DNA of 20,791 nt. It comes from Christensenella sp. GTDB taxonomy: Bacteria > Bacillota > Clostridia > Christensenellales > Maliibacteriaceae. Below are positions 7,726 to 15,900 of this stretch, one piece after another. The notes under the pieces were generated by a model. That model was not told the DNA's origin and searched no databases. It saw only the letters and a list, made by a program, of their open reading frames with translations. The stretch is taken from assembly GCA_019420085.1 (NCBI GenBank), contig JAHZHV010000254.1, positions 1 through 20,791 of the forward strand. Reading direction: 5' to 3'. A program made the translations under genes and the position numbers. Each line of letters begins with the position of its first letter. Positions within the stretch are counted from its first letter, which is position 1.

Positions 7726-7757
7726 GATCTACAGGCCTGTGATTTGATGGAATCGAT

Positions 7758-7786
7758 TTTACAAGCGCGTATAAATGCGGTATGAT
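7758..7786 (+). promoter_or_regulatory. Promoter of the two-component operon
   Basis: TTTACA (7758-7763), a 17-base spacer and TATGAT (7781-7786). The predicted start near 7793 leaves a leader of about 85 bases that contains the CTTAA repeats. Confidence 0.65.
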
Positions 7787-7804
7787 CGCAGTGGAAAAGC
7801 TGTG

Positions 7805-7846
7805 CTTAAAGCATTCTTAAGTGCTTGATGGCTTTGTTTTTAAGAA
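7805..7846 (+). repeat. CTTAA direct repeats and TTCTTAA/TTAAGAA inverted repeat in the leader
   Basis: CTTAA occurs at 7805 and again 11 bases later at 7816, one helical turn apart, as expected for head-to-tail binding by an OmpR-family dimer. TTCTTAA (7814-7820) also pairs with TTAAGAA (7840-7846). A self-regulatory site or a leader hairpin is possible; both are inference. Confidence 0.35.
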
Positions 7847-7878
7847 AACAGTGCGTATGATAAAAGAGGAGGTACTCC

Positions 7879-8583
7879 ATGAGCGATATTCTGATCTGCG
7901 ACGATGAACGCGACATCGTCACCGCGTTGAAAATTTATTTAAGCGCCGAAGGATATACAATCCACACGGCTTCAAACGGACAGGAGGCGCTTTCAATTGT
8001 GCGGGAAAAGCCGATCTCACTTGTGCTGATGGATGTTATGATGCCAGTGATGGACGGCATTACGGCGCTTTCCAAATTGCGCGAATTCAGCAATATTCCG
8101 GTTATCATGCTGACGGCCAAAAGCGAGGATGCGGATAAGGTTATTGGCTTGGGTGTTGGTGCAGACGATTATATGACCAAACCGTTCAGCCCCATTGAAC
8201 TGATTGCGCGTGTCAAATCCCAGCTGCGTCGTTATGAGCGCCTGGGTGGACAAGCGCCAAAAAGCGGTGTGCTGACGGTAGGCGGCATTGAACTGGACGA
8301 TGAAAAAAAGAGCGTTACAGTTGACGGAGAGCCGGTTAGGCTTACACCGATTGAATATGGAATTTTACATTTGCTGATGCGGGCGCCGGGTCGTGTCTTT
8401 GCTTCGCGCAAGATCTATGAAGAAGTCTGGAGGGAATCCGCTTTTGCCGGTGATGGTGCAGTCGCGGTGCATGTGCGGCATCTGCGTGAAAAAATTGAAA
8501 TTGATCCGGCGCATCCACGATACATTAAAGTTGTTTGGGGACAGGGGTATAAGATTGACAGAGGTGAACAAACCGATGAATAA
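7879..8583 (+). CDS. OmpR/PhoB-family response regulator, VanR-like
   Basis: 234 residues. The receiver domain (about 1-120) has the acidic pair D8-D9, phosphoacceptor D52 in LVLMDVMMP, T79 in MLTAK and K101 in YMTKPF. The C-terminal winged helix (about 130-230) carries LTPIEYGILHLLM, SRKIYEEVW, AVHVRHLREKIE and the final RYIKVVWGQGYKI. GAGGAGGT before the ATG is a strong ribosome site. The stop overlaps the start of the kinase gene by eight bases, the usual coupling of a cognate pair. It is a cytoplasmic DNA-binding regulator; the regulon is unknown. The dual CTTAA boxes in its own leader are a candidate target. Confidence 0.95.
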   Translation: MSDILICDDERDIVTALKIYLSAEGYTIHTASNGQEALSIVREKPISLVLMDVMMPVMDGITALSKLREFSNIPVIMLTAKSEDADKVIGLGVGADDYMTKPFSPIELIARVKSQLRRYERLGGQAPKSGVLTVGGIELDDEKKSVTVDGEPVRLTPIEYGILHLLMRAPGRVFASRKIYEEVWRESAFAGDGAVAVHVRHLREKIEIDPAHPRYIKVVWGQGYKIDRGEQTDE

Positions 8584-10192
8584 GCGATGCAGCGTTTGGG
8601 CAAAGACAAGTGGCGTGATCCTTTTTTCCGTGCTTTGTGTCGTATTGGGCGCAGCTGCGCTTGGAATGATTATTGCGGCGGAGAAGGTATATTTAAACGA
8701 CAGCCCGTTTCAGGCCTTTGCACAGACAATCTATGGATTGCGCGGCCTTGTTACAGCTACGGCAATTGTTTCACTGGTTGCGGCGATTGCACTTTTTGTG
8801 TATCTGATCATTGTGGCGGGACGCACGCCTGGAAAAGACGGTGTGACGCGGTGCTTTGCGGATCGTGTACCGCTTGAAATTTATTTTGCAATTGTCTTTG
8901 CTGCATGTATGACTCTCTTTGGCGCTTCCAATGTCGTACTGGCTTGTGTCACAAGCGCCTCGACGCTTGTGTTTTTGTGGCTGTATGCGTTGCTTTATGT
9001 GTGTATGGCTGCGATTATTATGGTTTCGGTTATGAGCATTGCTGTGCGCATTAAAACGGCAACGCTGTTTACAAATACATTGATTTGGATGCTCATCAGT
9101 GGATGTGTAAAGCTGATCCGCAGCCTGTGGCGGCAGATGTTGCGCATTCCGACGATTTGGAGGGGCGTAATGCTGCTGTGTGTGATCTTGCTTGTGAATG
9201 CGAATGTTTTGATTGCCAGCGTATATAGCGGTGCATTCGGTGCGATGGCATGGTTATTGAATCTGGCAATTTTGACGCTTGGAATTGTGTTTCTGCTGCA
9301 GTTTAAGCAGATTTGCCGTGCGGGAGAACGTCTGGCTGCGGGAGACCTGGAATATCAGGTGGATACACGCAGTATGTTCTTTGATTTAAGACGTCACGGA
9401 GAAGATTTGAATCGCGTTGGCAGTGCCGCAGCGCTTGCTGCAAATGAGCGGATGAAGGCTGAACGTTTTCGTACGGAACTGATTACCAATGTTTCGCATG
9501 ACCTTAAAACGCCGCTGACGGCGATGATCAGCTATATTGACTTAATGAAGCGTGAAGGCTTACAAAGCCAAAATGCACCTGAATACCTCCGGATTTTGGA
9601 AAAACAGTCACAGCGGCTGAAAAAACTGACGGATGATCTGGTGGAAGCGTCCAAGGCAGCTTCGGGTACGCTGCCGGTGCATGTAACACCGATGCCGCTT
9701 GGAGAGTTTATCCTGCAGTGTGTCGGAGAGTATCAGGAATATTTTCAGCAGGCCGGCCTTCAGGTTATCGTCGGAGATATGCAAAATTTGTGTGTATGGG
9801 CGGATGGACGGCATATCTGGCGTGTTTTTGACAACCTGCTTGGGAATGTACGAAAATATGCGTTGTCCGGTACGCGTGTATATATCGATGCCTATGAACA
9901 GGATGACATGGTATCGGTGCGGATTCGCAATATCTCAAGAAATCAGCTGAATATTTCGCCCGATGAGCTGATGGAACGTTTTGTGCGGGGAGACAGTTCC
10001 AGAGGCGAAACGGAGGGAAGCGGTTTGGGGTTGTCGATTGCGATGAGCCTGATGAAGCTGCAGGGCGGAAACTTTGATATTTTTATCAACGGCGACATGT
10101 TCACTGCGCGGGTACAGTTAAAATCCTGTCCGCAGATGCAGACATGTGATTTGTCCCAGCAGGAGCCGGAGACGGCATTGCAGCCGGTATAA
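8576..10192 (+). CDS. Membrane sensor histidine kinase, cognate of the upstream regulator
   Basis: 538 residues. Six hydrophobic segments (about 12-34, 54-81, 99-122, 126-157, 197-217 and 221-243) form a membrane sensor with almost no extracellular loop. A HAMP-like linker (GERLAAGDLEYQVD) and the dimerisation helix with H308 in NVSHDLKTPLT follow. The ATPase domain has an N box DNLLGNVRKYA and a G2 box GSGLGLSIA. The usual DxGxG G1 box is replaced by a segment around NISRNQLNISPDELMERF, a pattern I associate with a VanS-like Firmicutes subgroup. The start at 8576 has AGAGGTGA just upstream and gives the eight-base overlap. The signal is not evident; the many short-looped membrane helices suggest sensing within or at the membrane, which is inference. 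Confidence 0.92.
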   Translation: MNKRCSVWAKTSGVILFSVLCVVLGAAALGMIIAAEKVYLNDSPFQAFAQTIYGLRGLVTATAIVSLVAAIALFVYLIIVAGRTPGKDGVTRCFADRVPLEIYFAIVFAACMTLFGASNVVLACVTSASTLVFLWLYALLYVCMAAIIMVSVMSIAVRIKTATLFTNTLIWMLISGCVKLIRSLWRQMLRIPTIWRGVMLLCVILLVNANVLIASVYSGAFGAMAWLLNLAILTLGIVFLLQFKQICRAGERLAAGDLEYQVDTRSMFFDLRRHGEDLNRVGSAAALAANERMKAERFRTELITNVSHDLKTPLTAMISYIDLMKREGLQSQNAPEYLRILEKQSQRLKKLTDDLVEASKAASGTLPVHVTPMPLGEFILQCVGEYQEYFQQAGLQVIVGDMQNLCVWADGRHIWRVFDNLLGNVRKYALSGTRVYIDAYEQDDMVSVRIRNISRNQLNISPDELMERFVRGDSSRGETEGSGLGLSIAMSLMKLQGGNFDIFINGDMFTARVQLKSCPQMQTCDLSQQEPETALQPV

Positions 10193-10193
10193 C

Positions 10194-10244
10194 ATGCAAA
10201 AAAACGCGAGACGCAATAATTTGCCGTCTCGCGTTTTTTTGCAT
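10194..10244. terminator. Bidirectional intrinsic terminator, 20-base perfect arms
   Basis: Arms at 10194-10213 and 10225-10244 are exact reverse complements (core ACGCGAGACG / CGTCTCGCGT) with an 11-base loop. A7 on the left and T7 on the right make it functional for both the kinase transcript and the oppositely oriented PFL gene. Confidence 0.9.
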
Positions 10245-10249
10245 ATTCT

Positions 10250-11611
10250 TCAGTTGCGCAGACTATGCAGCGGTGCAGGAATTCGTCCGCCTCGCCGGAT
10301 AAATACGGCGCTGGAACGTGTTGAAACGGGCATGACAGGTGCTTCGCCCAACAGGCCTCCGAAGCTGACCCGATCGCCGACTTTTGCCCCCGGAGCGGGT
10401 ATGACCCGCACGGCGGTCGTTTTGTTATTGACCACGCCGATGGCGGCCTCATCGGCGATAATGGCGGAAAGCGTTTCTGCGGGTGTGTCGCCGGGTACTG
10501 CGATCATATCCAATCCCACGGAACAGACGCATGTCATAGCCTCCAGCTTTTCCAGACTCAGCGCACCGCTGGAAACAGCCGCAATCATTCCTTCATCTTC
10601 ACTGACAGGAATAAATGCACCGGAAAGTCCGCCTACATGTGAAGAGGCCATTACGCCGCCTTTTTTAACGGCATCGTTCAGCAGCGCAAGCGCGGCAGTT
10701 GTACCGTGTGTTCCGCATGTTTCAAGACCCATTTCTTCCAAAATGCGTGCAACGCTGTCTCCCGCGGCAGGAGTGGGCGCCAAAGACAGATCGACAATGC
10801 CGAATGGAATATTCAATCGGCGGGAAGCTTCACGGGCAACCAGCTGTCCCATGCGCGTAATTTGAAACGCGGTTTTCTTAATGGTTTCGGCAACGTCATC
10901 AAAAGAGGCGGCGCCTGTTAATTTTTCCAGAGCGTGCTTGACAACGCCGGGACCGCTGACACCTACGTTTACGACGGATTCCCCTTCTCCAACCCCATGA
11001 AAGGCACCTGCCATGAAGGGATTGTCCTCTACGGCGTTTGCAAAGACGACAAGTTTTGCACAGCCCAATCCACCGCTTTGTGCAGTTAACTGCGCTGTGC
11101 GGCGGATGATCGTTCCCATTTTTGCCACGGCATCCATGTTGATTCCGGCACGGGTGGAGCCGACGTTGACACTGGCACAGACATTTTTTGTGGAAGCGAG
11201 CGCTTCGGGGATGGAATCGATAAGCCGTTCGTCTGCACGGGTCATTCCCTTTTGTACCAATGCGGAAAAACCGCCGATAAAATCTACGCCGACGGTGTCT
11301 GCCGCACGCTGCAGCGCCTGGGCAAAGACAACGTAATCTGCGGTGTTGCTGGCCGCGGCTACCTGCGCGATGGGTGTTACGGAGATGCGGCGGTTGATGA
11401 TCGGTACGCCAAACTCCATGGAAATATCGCGGCTGACACGCGGTAAATCTGCGGCGACACGGGTGATTTTATCATAGATACGTGATGCGGCTGTTTTGGC
11501 GTCCGGATGCGCGCAATCCTGCAGGCTGATACCCAGTGTAATGGTGCGTACATCCAAATGCTGATGATCAAACATCTCCAGCGTACGCATGACTTCCGAT
11601 GGCGTAATCAT
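10250..11611 (-). CDS. PFL family protein (UPF0210/DUF711)
   Basis: 453 residues, the normal full length. Recognised from its conserved stretches: VRTITLGISLQDC near the N terminus, VGVDFIGGFSALVQKGMT, SVNVGSTRAGINMDAV, GGLGCAKLVVFANAVEDN, AFHGVGEGES and VNVGVSGPGVV. The family is named for distant resemblance to pyruvate formate-lyase, but it has no glycyl-radical motif in this copy and no established reaction that I can name. It is cytoplasmic with no membrane segment. GGGAGG lies about nine bases before the ATG. It is the second gene of a two-gene operon, 21 bases after the ACT-domain gene, an order conserved in Firmicutes and archaea from recall. A joint role in amino-acid-responsive metabolism is inference. 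Confidence 0.88.
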   Translation of the reverse strand: MITPSEVMRTLEMFDHQHLDVRTITLGISLQDCAHPDAKTAASRIYDKITRVAADLPRVSRDISMEFGVPIINRRISVTPIAQVAAASNTADYVVFAQALQRAADTVGVDFIGGFSALVQKGMTRADERLIDSIPEALASTKNVCASVNVGSTRAGINMDAVAKMGTIIRRTAQLTAQSGGLGCAKLVVFANAVEDNPFMAGAFHGVGEGESVVNVGVSGPGVVKHALEKLTGAASFDDVAETIKKTAFQITRMGQLVAREASRRLNIPFGIVDLSLAPTPAAGDSVARILEEMGLETCGTHGTTAALALLNDAVKKGGVMASSHVGGLSGAFIPVSEDEGMIAAVSSGALSLEKLEAMTCVCSVGLDMIAVPGDTPAETLSAIIADEAAIGVVNNKTTAVRVIPAPGAKVGDRVSFGGLLGEAPVMPVSTRSSAVFIRRGGRIPAPLHSLRN

Positions 11612-11632
11612 GACAAGTTGCCTCCCAGTGCC

Positions 11633-11902
11633 TCAAATGCGGTTCATTGAGTCAAAGATATCTTCGCGCTGAACGCGAATCACCATGTTAAGGTCATGCG
11701 CAGTTTGCTGGAGTGCATCACTGAGCGCTTCAATCGTTACAGAAGAGTCCTCCAGCTGAACAAACATGATCATGGTAAAATTGTCTCGCATAATGGTTTG
11801 ATTGATATCCAGAATATTCACACCGTATTCCAGTAGTTTTGCACTGACGGCGGCAATGATGCCGCGCTTGTCGCGACCAAGCACAGTGATAAAAGCTTTC
11901 AT
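11633..11902 (-). CDS. ACT domain-containing protein (UPF0237)
   Basis: 89 residues, a single stand-alone ACT domain: AFITVLGRDKRGIIAAVSAK forms the first strand and ligand-binding turn, then YGVNILDINQTIM, MIMFVQLE and a final helix and strand. ACT domains bind amino acids or similar small ligands as dimers. The start at 11902 is preceded by AGGGAGG (about 12 bases) and is the first position of the fold; an upstream in-frame ATG at 11935 lacks a ribosome site. It is the first gene of the operon with the PFL protein, and is likely its ligand-sensing partner, which is inferred from adjacency only. Confidence 0.88.
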   Translation of the reverse strand: MKAFITVLGRDKRGIIAAVSAKLLEYGVNILDINQTIMRDNFTMIMFVQLEDSSVTIEALSDALQQTAHDLNMVIRVQREDIFDSMNRI

Positions 11903-11961
11903 AGGAATCCAAATCCTCCCTGATAAAAGTGGCATGCATGCAACGCAATGCCTACCGCTTC

Positions 11962-11989
11962 ATTGTACTATGTCTTACGGCGTTTGAAA
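11962..11989 (-). promoter_or_regulatory. Promoter of the ACT-PFL operon
   Basis: On the minus strand a good -10 TACAAT (11967-11962) follows TTTCAA (11989-11984) at 16 bases. The leader to the ACT start is about 55 bases. The -35 lies within the left copy of the direct repeat described for 11984-12019. Confidence 0.5.
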
Positions 11990-12019
11990 AGGCGCGGATG
12001 TGCTTGAAAACCCCCGGAT
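11984..12019 (+). repeat. 20-base-period direct repeat between divergent promoters
   Basis: TTGAAAAGGCGCGGAT (11984-11999) and TTGAAAACCCCCGGAT (12004-12019) match at 13 of 16 positions and are offset by 20 bases, about two helical turns. Each copy overlaps the -35 box of one of the two divergent promoters, so a shared regulator is possible. Confidence 0.4.
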
Positions 12020-12032
12020 CATTTGATAAAAT
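12004..12032 (+). promoter_or_regulatory. Promoter of the DhuI-like gene
   Basis: TTGAAA (12004-12009), a 17-base spacer and TAAAAT (12027-12032) with an upstream TGA: a strong extended -10 promoter. Start near 12039, leader about 67 bases. Confidence 0.72.
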
Positions 12033-12105
12033 AAATACGAAAGCTTCCCCCGGCGCGATGACGGCGGGGAAACGGATTTTTGCAGATAGAAAGGACGTTT
12101 ATCCA

Positions 12106-12759
12106 ATGAAAATCGGTATTGTGACGGAAATCAGCACGGCACATCGCAACCAGGATGTATACAATGCGCTGTGCAAGGCAACCGAAGGTATGGGGCATGA
12201 AATTATTAACATCGGTATGCATGGCCCTGATGACAGCCCTCTGAATTATTTGACCAATGGTTATCTGACCGGTCTTTTGCTGAACCTTGGACGGGTGGAT
12301 TTCATGGTTGGCGGCTGCGGCACAGGTACCGGTTATATCAATGCTGCACTGTTTTTCCCCAATGTTTTCGCCACGATGTGCCTGGAGCCCATTGACGCGT
12401 GGCTGTTCCCGCAGATTAATGACGGCAACTGCATTTCCCTGGCATTGAACAAGGGGTATGGATGGGCTGCCGAGCATAATCTGACGTTCATGTTTGAAAA
12501 GCTCTTTGATCCCGCACTGAAGGCTGCGGGCTATCCGCCGGAGCGCAAACAGGTGCAGAATATGCTGCGTGATCGTCTGTGCAAGTATTCCAATGATACG
12601 CATAAGACCATGGCGGAGTGCACGCGTCTGCTGGATCAGGATATCGTCCATCAGGCACTGCGTCACCCCGGTGTATGGGAACTGGTCGATGTTGATTCCA
12701 TTGAGGATGCCGATTTGAAGGCTGCATTGATTGATGCATATAACTGGCAGGAAAAGTAA
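12106..12759 (+). CDS. RpiB/LacA/LacB-family sugar isomerase, DhuI-like
   Basis: 217 residues, about 65 longer than ordinary RpiB. The catalytic loop is GGCGTGTG with C71 at the position of the RpiB active-site cysteine. The N-terminal RpiB signature (D-H-A/V-G) is absent and replaced by MKIGIVTEISTAHRNQD, and the middle region (PIDAWLFPQINDGN, then GYGWAAEHNLTFMFEKLF) matches my recall of the DhuI type, which isomerises the unsaturated uronate product 4-deoxy-L-threo-5-hexosulose-uronate. That assignment is from remembered resemblance and is less certain than the family. An AAAGGA ribosome site lies about ten bases before the ATG; a longer open frame upstream contains the promoter. It is monocistronic with its own terminator, with no uronate dehydrogenase or polysaccharide lyase nearby. 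Confidence 0.8.
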   Translation: MKIGIVTEISTAHRNQDVYNALCKATEGMGHEIINIGMHGPDDSPLNYLTNGYLTGLLLNLGRVDFMVGGCGTGTGYINAALFFPNVFATMCLEPIDAWLFPQINDGNCISLALNKGYGWAAEHNLTFMFEKLFDPALKAAGYPPERKQVQNMLRDRLCKYSNDTHKTMAECTRLLDQDIVHQALRHPGVWELVDVDSIEDADLKAALIDAYNWQEK

Positions 12760-12786
12760 GGTTTGACTGCAAATTTGCATCTGTTG

Positions 12787-12822
12787 CCGCATAAACGGGT
12801 TATACCGTTTATGCGGTTTTTT
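12787..12822 (+). terminator. Intrinsic terminator after the DhuI-like gene
   Basis: CCGCATAAACGG (12787-12798) pairs perfectly with CCGTTTATGCGG (12805-12816) around the loop GTTATA, followed by six T. Confidence 0.92.
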
Positions 12823-12868
12823 AATTAAGATTGCATATAGTATGAAAAAGGAAATTGACAATAAAGCA

Positions 12869-12907
12869 TATAAGCGGTAACCTTGATATGTATAAGACGA
12901 TTATAAG
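12869..12907 (+). repeat. Three phased TATAAG copies upstream of the RND gene
   Basis: TATAAG occurs at 12869, 12891 and 12902, spacings of 22 and 11 bases, so all copies face the same side of the helix. A consensus -35-like TTGACA (12855-12860) lies just upstream, but no good -10 sits at 16-18 bases. The block precedes an operon that carries its own MarR gene and could be its control region. Confidence 0.3.
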
Positions 12908-12913
12908 AAATGG

Positions 12914-15900
12914 ATGGTGCGTGATTTGGTTCGATTCAGCGTGAAAAAGCCGATGACGGTGCTTGTTGCAGTGGTATTGGTGATAATTCTGGGCGTTGTG
13001 GCATTTTCCGGGATGACAACGGACCTTTTGCCGAACATCAATTTGCCATATGTGATTGTTCTGACTACATATCCGGGTGCAAGCCCCGAAACGGTAGAGG
13101 AACAGATTACCCGTCCGCTGGAACAGTCGATGGCCACACTGGAGGGAATTTCGTCCGTATCGTCTACGTCTGCGGAAAACTATTCGCTGCTTATGCTGGA
13201 GTTTGCGCAAAGCACGAATATGGATACGGTTACAGGTGACATTCGTGAGAAAATTAACCTGATAGACAGTACGTGGGATAATATGGTTGGTACGCCGACC
13301 ATTTTAAAAATCAATCCGGATATGCTGCCGGTTGCGGTTGTTGCAGTCGATCGGGAAGGGCAGAACGTAACGCAGCTGAGCACATTTGTTGAGGATCAGC
13401 TTCTGCCTCAGCTGGAAGGTATTGAAGGTGTGGCAAGCGTCTCTGCAGGGGGGCTTGTAACGCAGCAGATCCAAATTCAGCTGGATCAGGAAAAAATCGA
13501 TGCATGCAATCAGCGCATTCGTGATGCAATTGATGCGCAGTTTGCCGAAGGAGAACAGGAGCTTTCCGACGGTATTTCCAAAGTGCAGCAGGGTATTGAC
13601 CAGGCAAATGCTGCAGGGGCTTCTCTGCCGCAGGCACAGGCCCAGTTGGAACAGGCACATGCCCAATTGTCTGCTGCTATGACACAGGCGCAGGCACAAT
13701 TGGATGAAAAACAGGCGGCGCTCGTGCAGGCACAGCTGGAATTGAATGAAGGCATGCAGGCGCTGCTTTTGCAGCGTGCGCAGATTGAGGCGGCGCTTGA
13801 TCCGCTTGCAGCGCTTTTGCAGACGCGGCAGCAGCTGGAGCAAACGAAAAGTCAGGCGCAGCAGTATATCGATTTGTATGAGTCTTATACAGCGCTTTGC
13901 GCTTCCTATGAAACGTTGATTGCACAGACACTTGCGGTGCATCCGGAACTTACAACGCAGCAGCAGGCGGAAGAATTCCTGGAAGCTGCGGGCGATGCAC
14001 AGTATTTGCAATTGAAGGCACAGATGGCTGCGTGCAAGACGCAATTGGATGCATTGGGCGGATATGAAGCAGGATTGTATGACGCTGCGCAGACTGCGAA
14101 ACAACAGGCAGATGCTGGTCTTGTACAGGTCGATGCGCAGATTGCCGCACTGGATATGACGCCGGAGCAGTTGGAAGCGCGCGTGCAGCAATTGCAGGAA
14201 GGTCTTGCCCAGCTGGATGTACAGCTTGCCGAATTGGAAAAGACCCAGCAGGAGCTTGCTGCCGGTCAGTTGAGTTTGGAGGAAGCGTATGCCAAGCTGG
14301 AAAGTACCCGGTCTTCCCAGACGCTGCAATTGACTGTCGCACTTGCGCAGACCGTTTCTGCGCAGGGAGATATGACGCAGATGCTGATGCAGCTGGAAGG
14401 CACGCGTACACAGTTGGAACAGGCACAGACGCAGCTGCAGGATGCAAAAAAAGCAGCATATCAGAAGGCAGACTTAACGCAGATTCTGAGCCGGGAAAAT
14501 CTGTCGATGATTCTGGCAGCGCAGAATTTCTCCATGCCTGCAGGATATGTTACCGATGAAGCGGGTACGGATTATCTGCTGCGAATTGGAGATGAACTGG
14601 ATCAGGAACAGCTTTCCCAGATGGTATTGGTTGATATGGGAATGCAGGATGTTGCGCCGATTCGTCTATGTGATGTAGCACAAGTGCGTACGGTGGATAA
14701 TGCCGAAGAAGTATATGCAAAAATCAATGGGAATGACGGCATTATGCTGACGTTTTCCAAGCAGTCCAATTACGCAACGACAACTTCGGCCAATCATATT
14801 CGACGTCAGCTTGCCCAGCTGGAAAACGACTATGAAGGCCTGCATTTTACGACCCTGATGAATCAGGGAGATTATATTGATATCGTCGTGGACTCCGTCC
14901 TGGATAATCTGTGGATGGGTGCCGTGTTGGCGGTGCTGATTTTGCTGCTTTTCCTGCGTGATTTACGTCCGACGGTTGTAACTGCGTTCAGTATTCCGAT
15001 CAGTTTGACATTTGCCGTGACGCTGATGTACTTCAGCGGCGTGACGCTGAATATCATTTCTCTTGCGGGGCTTGCTGTCGCAGTTGGCATGCTGGTAGAT
15101 AATTCCATCGTCATTATTGAGAATATTTATCGCATGCGTGCATTGGGAATGAGTGCCAAAGATGCTGCGATAAAGGGCGCCGTGCAGGTGGCGGCGGCGG
15201 TCACGTCCTCGACGTTAACCACAGTTTGTGTCTTTGCGCCCATTGTCTTTGTAAAGGGATTGACACGCCAGATTTTTTCTGATATGGCGCTGACAATTGC
15301 GTACTCTCTTGGCGCAAGCCTTCTTGTTTCTCTGACGTTGGTTCCTACGCTTTCGGCATGGTTATTGCGCAAACCCATACGACAAAAACGCTTGCGTAAG
15401 CAGCGCCGCAACGGATATGTCGTGGTATTGGAACGAGTGCTGCATGCAAAGGGCGCTGTGCTGTTAATTGCGCTGGCACTGCTTGTCTGCAGCGTGTTTG
15501 CCGGTTTTGCCAAGGGCTTTACATACATGCCGCAGATGGCATCCACGCAGATTATGGTCAGCGTACAGATGGAAGATGAAAATGCGTTGCTGCAGGATAC
15601 AGCGCAAACTTGCGATACGCTCAGTGAACGAATTTGCGCGCTGGATGGCGTGGAAACCGTTGGTGCAACTTTGTCAGCGGGCGTGGCAAGTGTGATCGGC
15701 CTTTCCGCGCAAGCGGATCCTTCCAAAGCAACGTTATACGTACTGACGGATCCAAATGCTGGGGTTTATGGCTTGGAAGACAGCATTGAAGCGCTGGCAC
15801 AGGATTTGCCTTGCGAGGTTGAAGCTGCCGGTTCTTCGACGATGACCAATTATACTTCTGCCATGGGGGCAAGCGGTGTGGTTATCGACGTCTATGCAAA

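Noticed and set aside
12045..12071. TTCCCC / GGGGAA stem in the leader of the DhuI-like gene, considered as a riboswitch or attenuator
   Set aside because: Only a six-base stem with an internal mismatch is visible, with no alternative pairing or T tract and no known aptamer pattern.
12855..12860. TTGACA upstream of the RND gene as a definite -35 box
   Set aside because: The hexamer is perfect, but the sequence 16-18 bases downstream (around TAACCT) is a poor -10, and the nearby TATAAG copies are at wrong distances, so I do not call a promoter from it.
13304..14329. A 341-codon minus-strand frame over the coiled-coil part of the RND gene
   Set aside because: It is a mirror of the Gln/Ala/Leu-rich codons (CAG, GCA, CTG read backwards), giving a Leu/Arg/Cys-rich translation without domain features. 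The RND reading frame is continuous through the region.
13600..14460. Recurring CAGGCACAG-like DNA words, considered as a tandem-repeat or CRISPR-like array
   Set aside because: The words are irregular in length and spacing, have no unique spacers, and follow the codon phase of the coiled-coil protein. They are low-complexity coding sequence.
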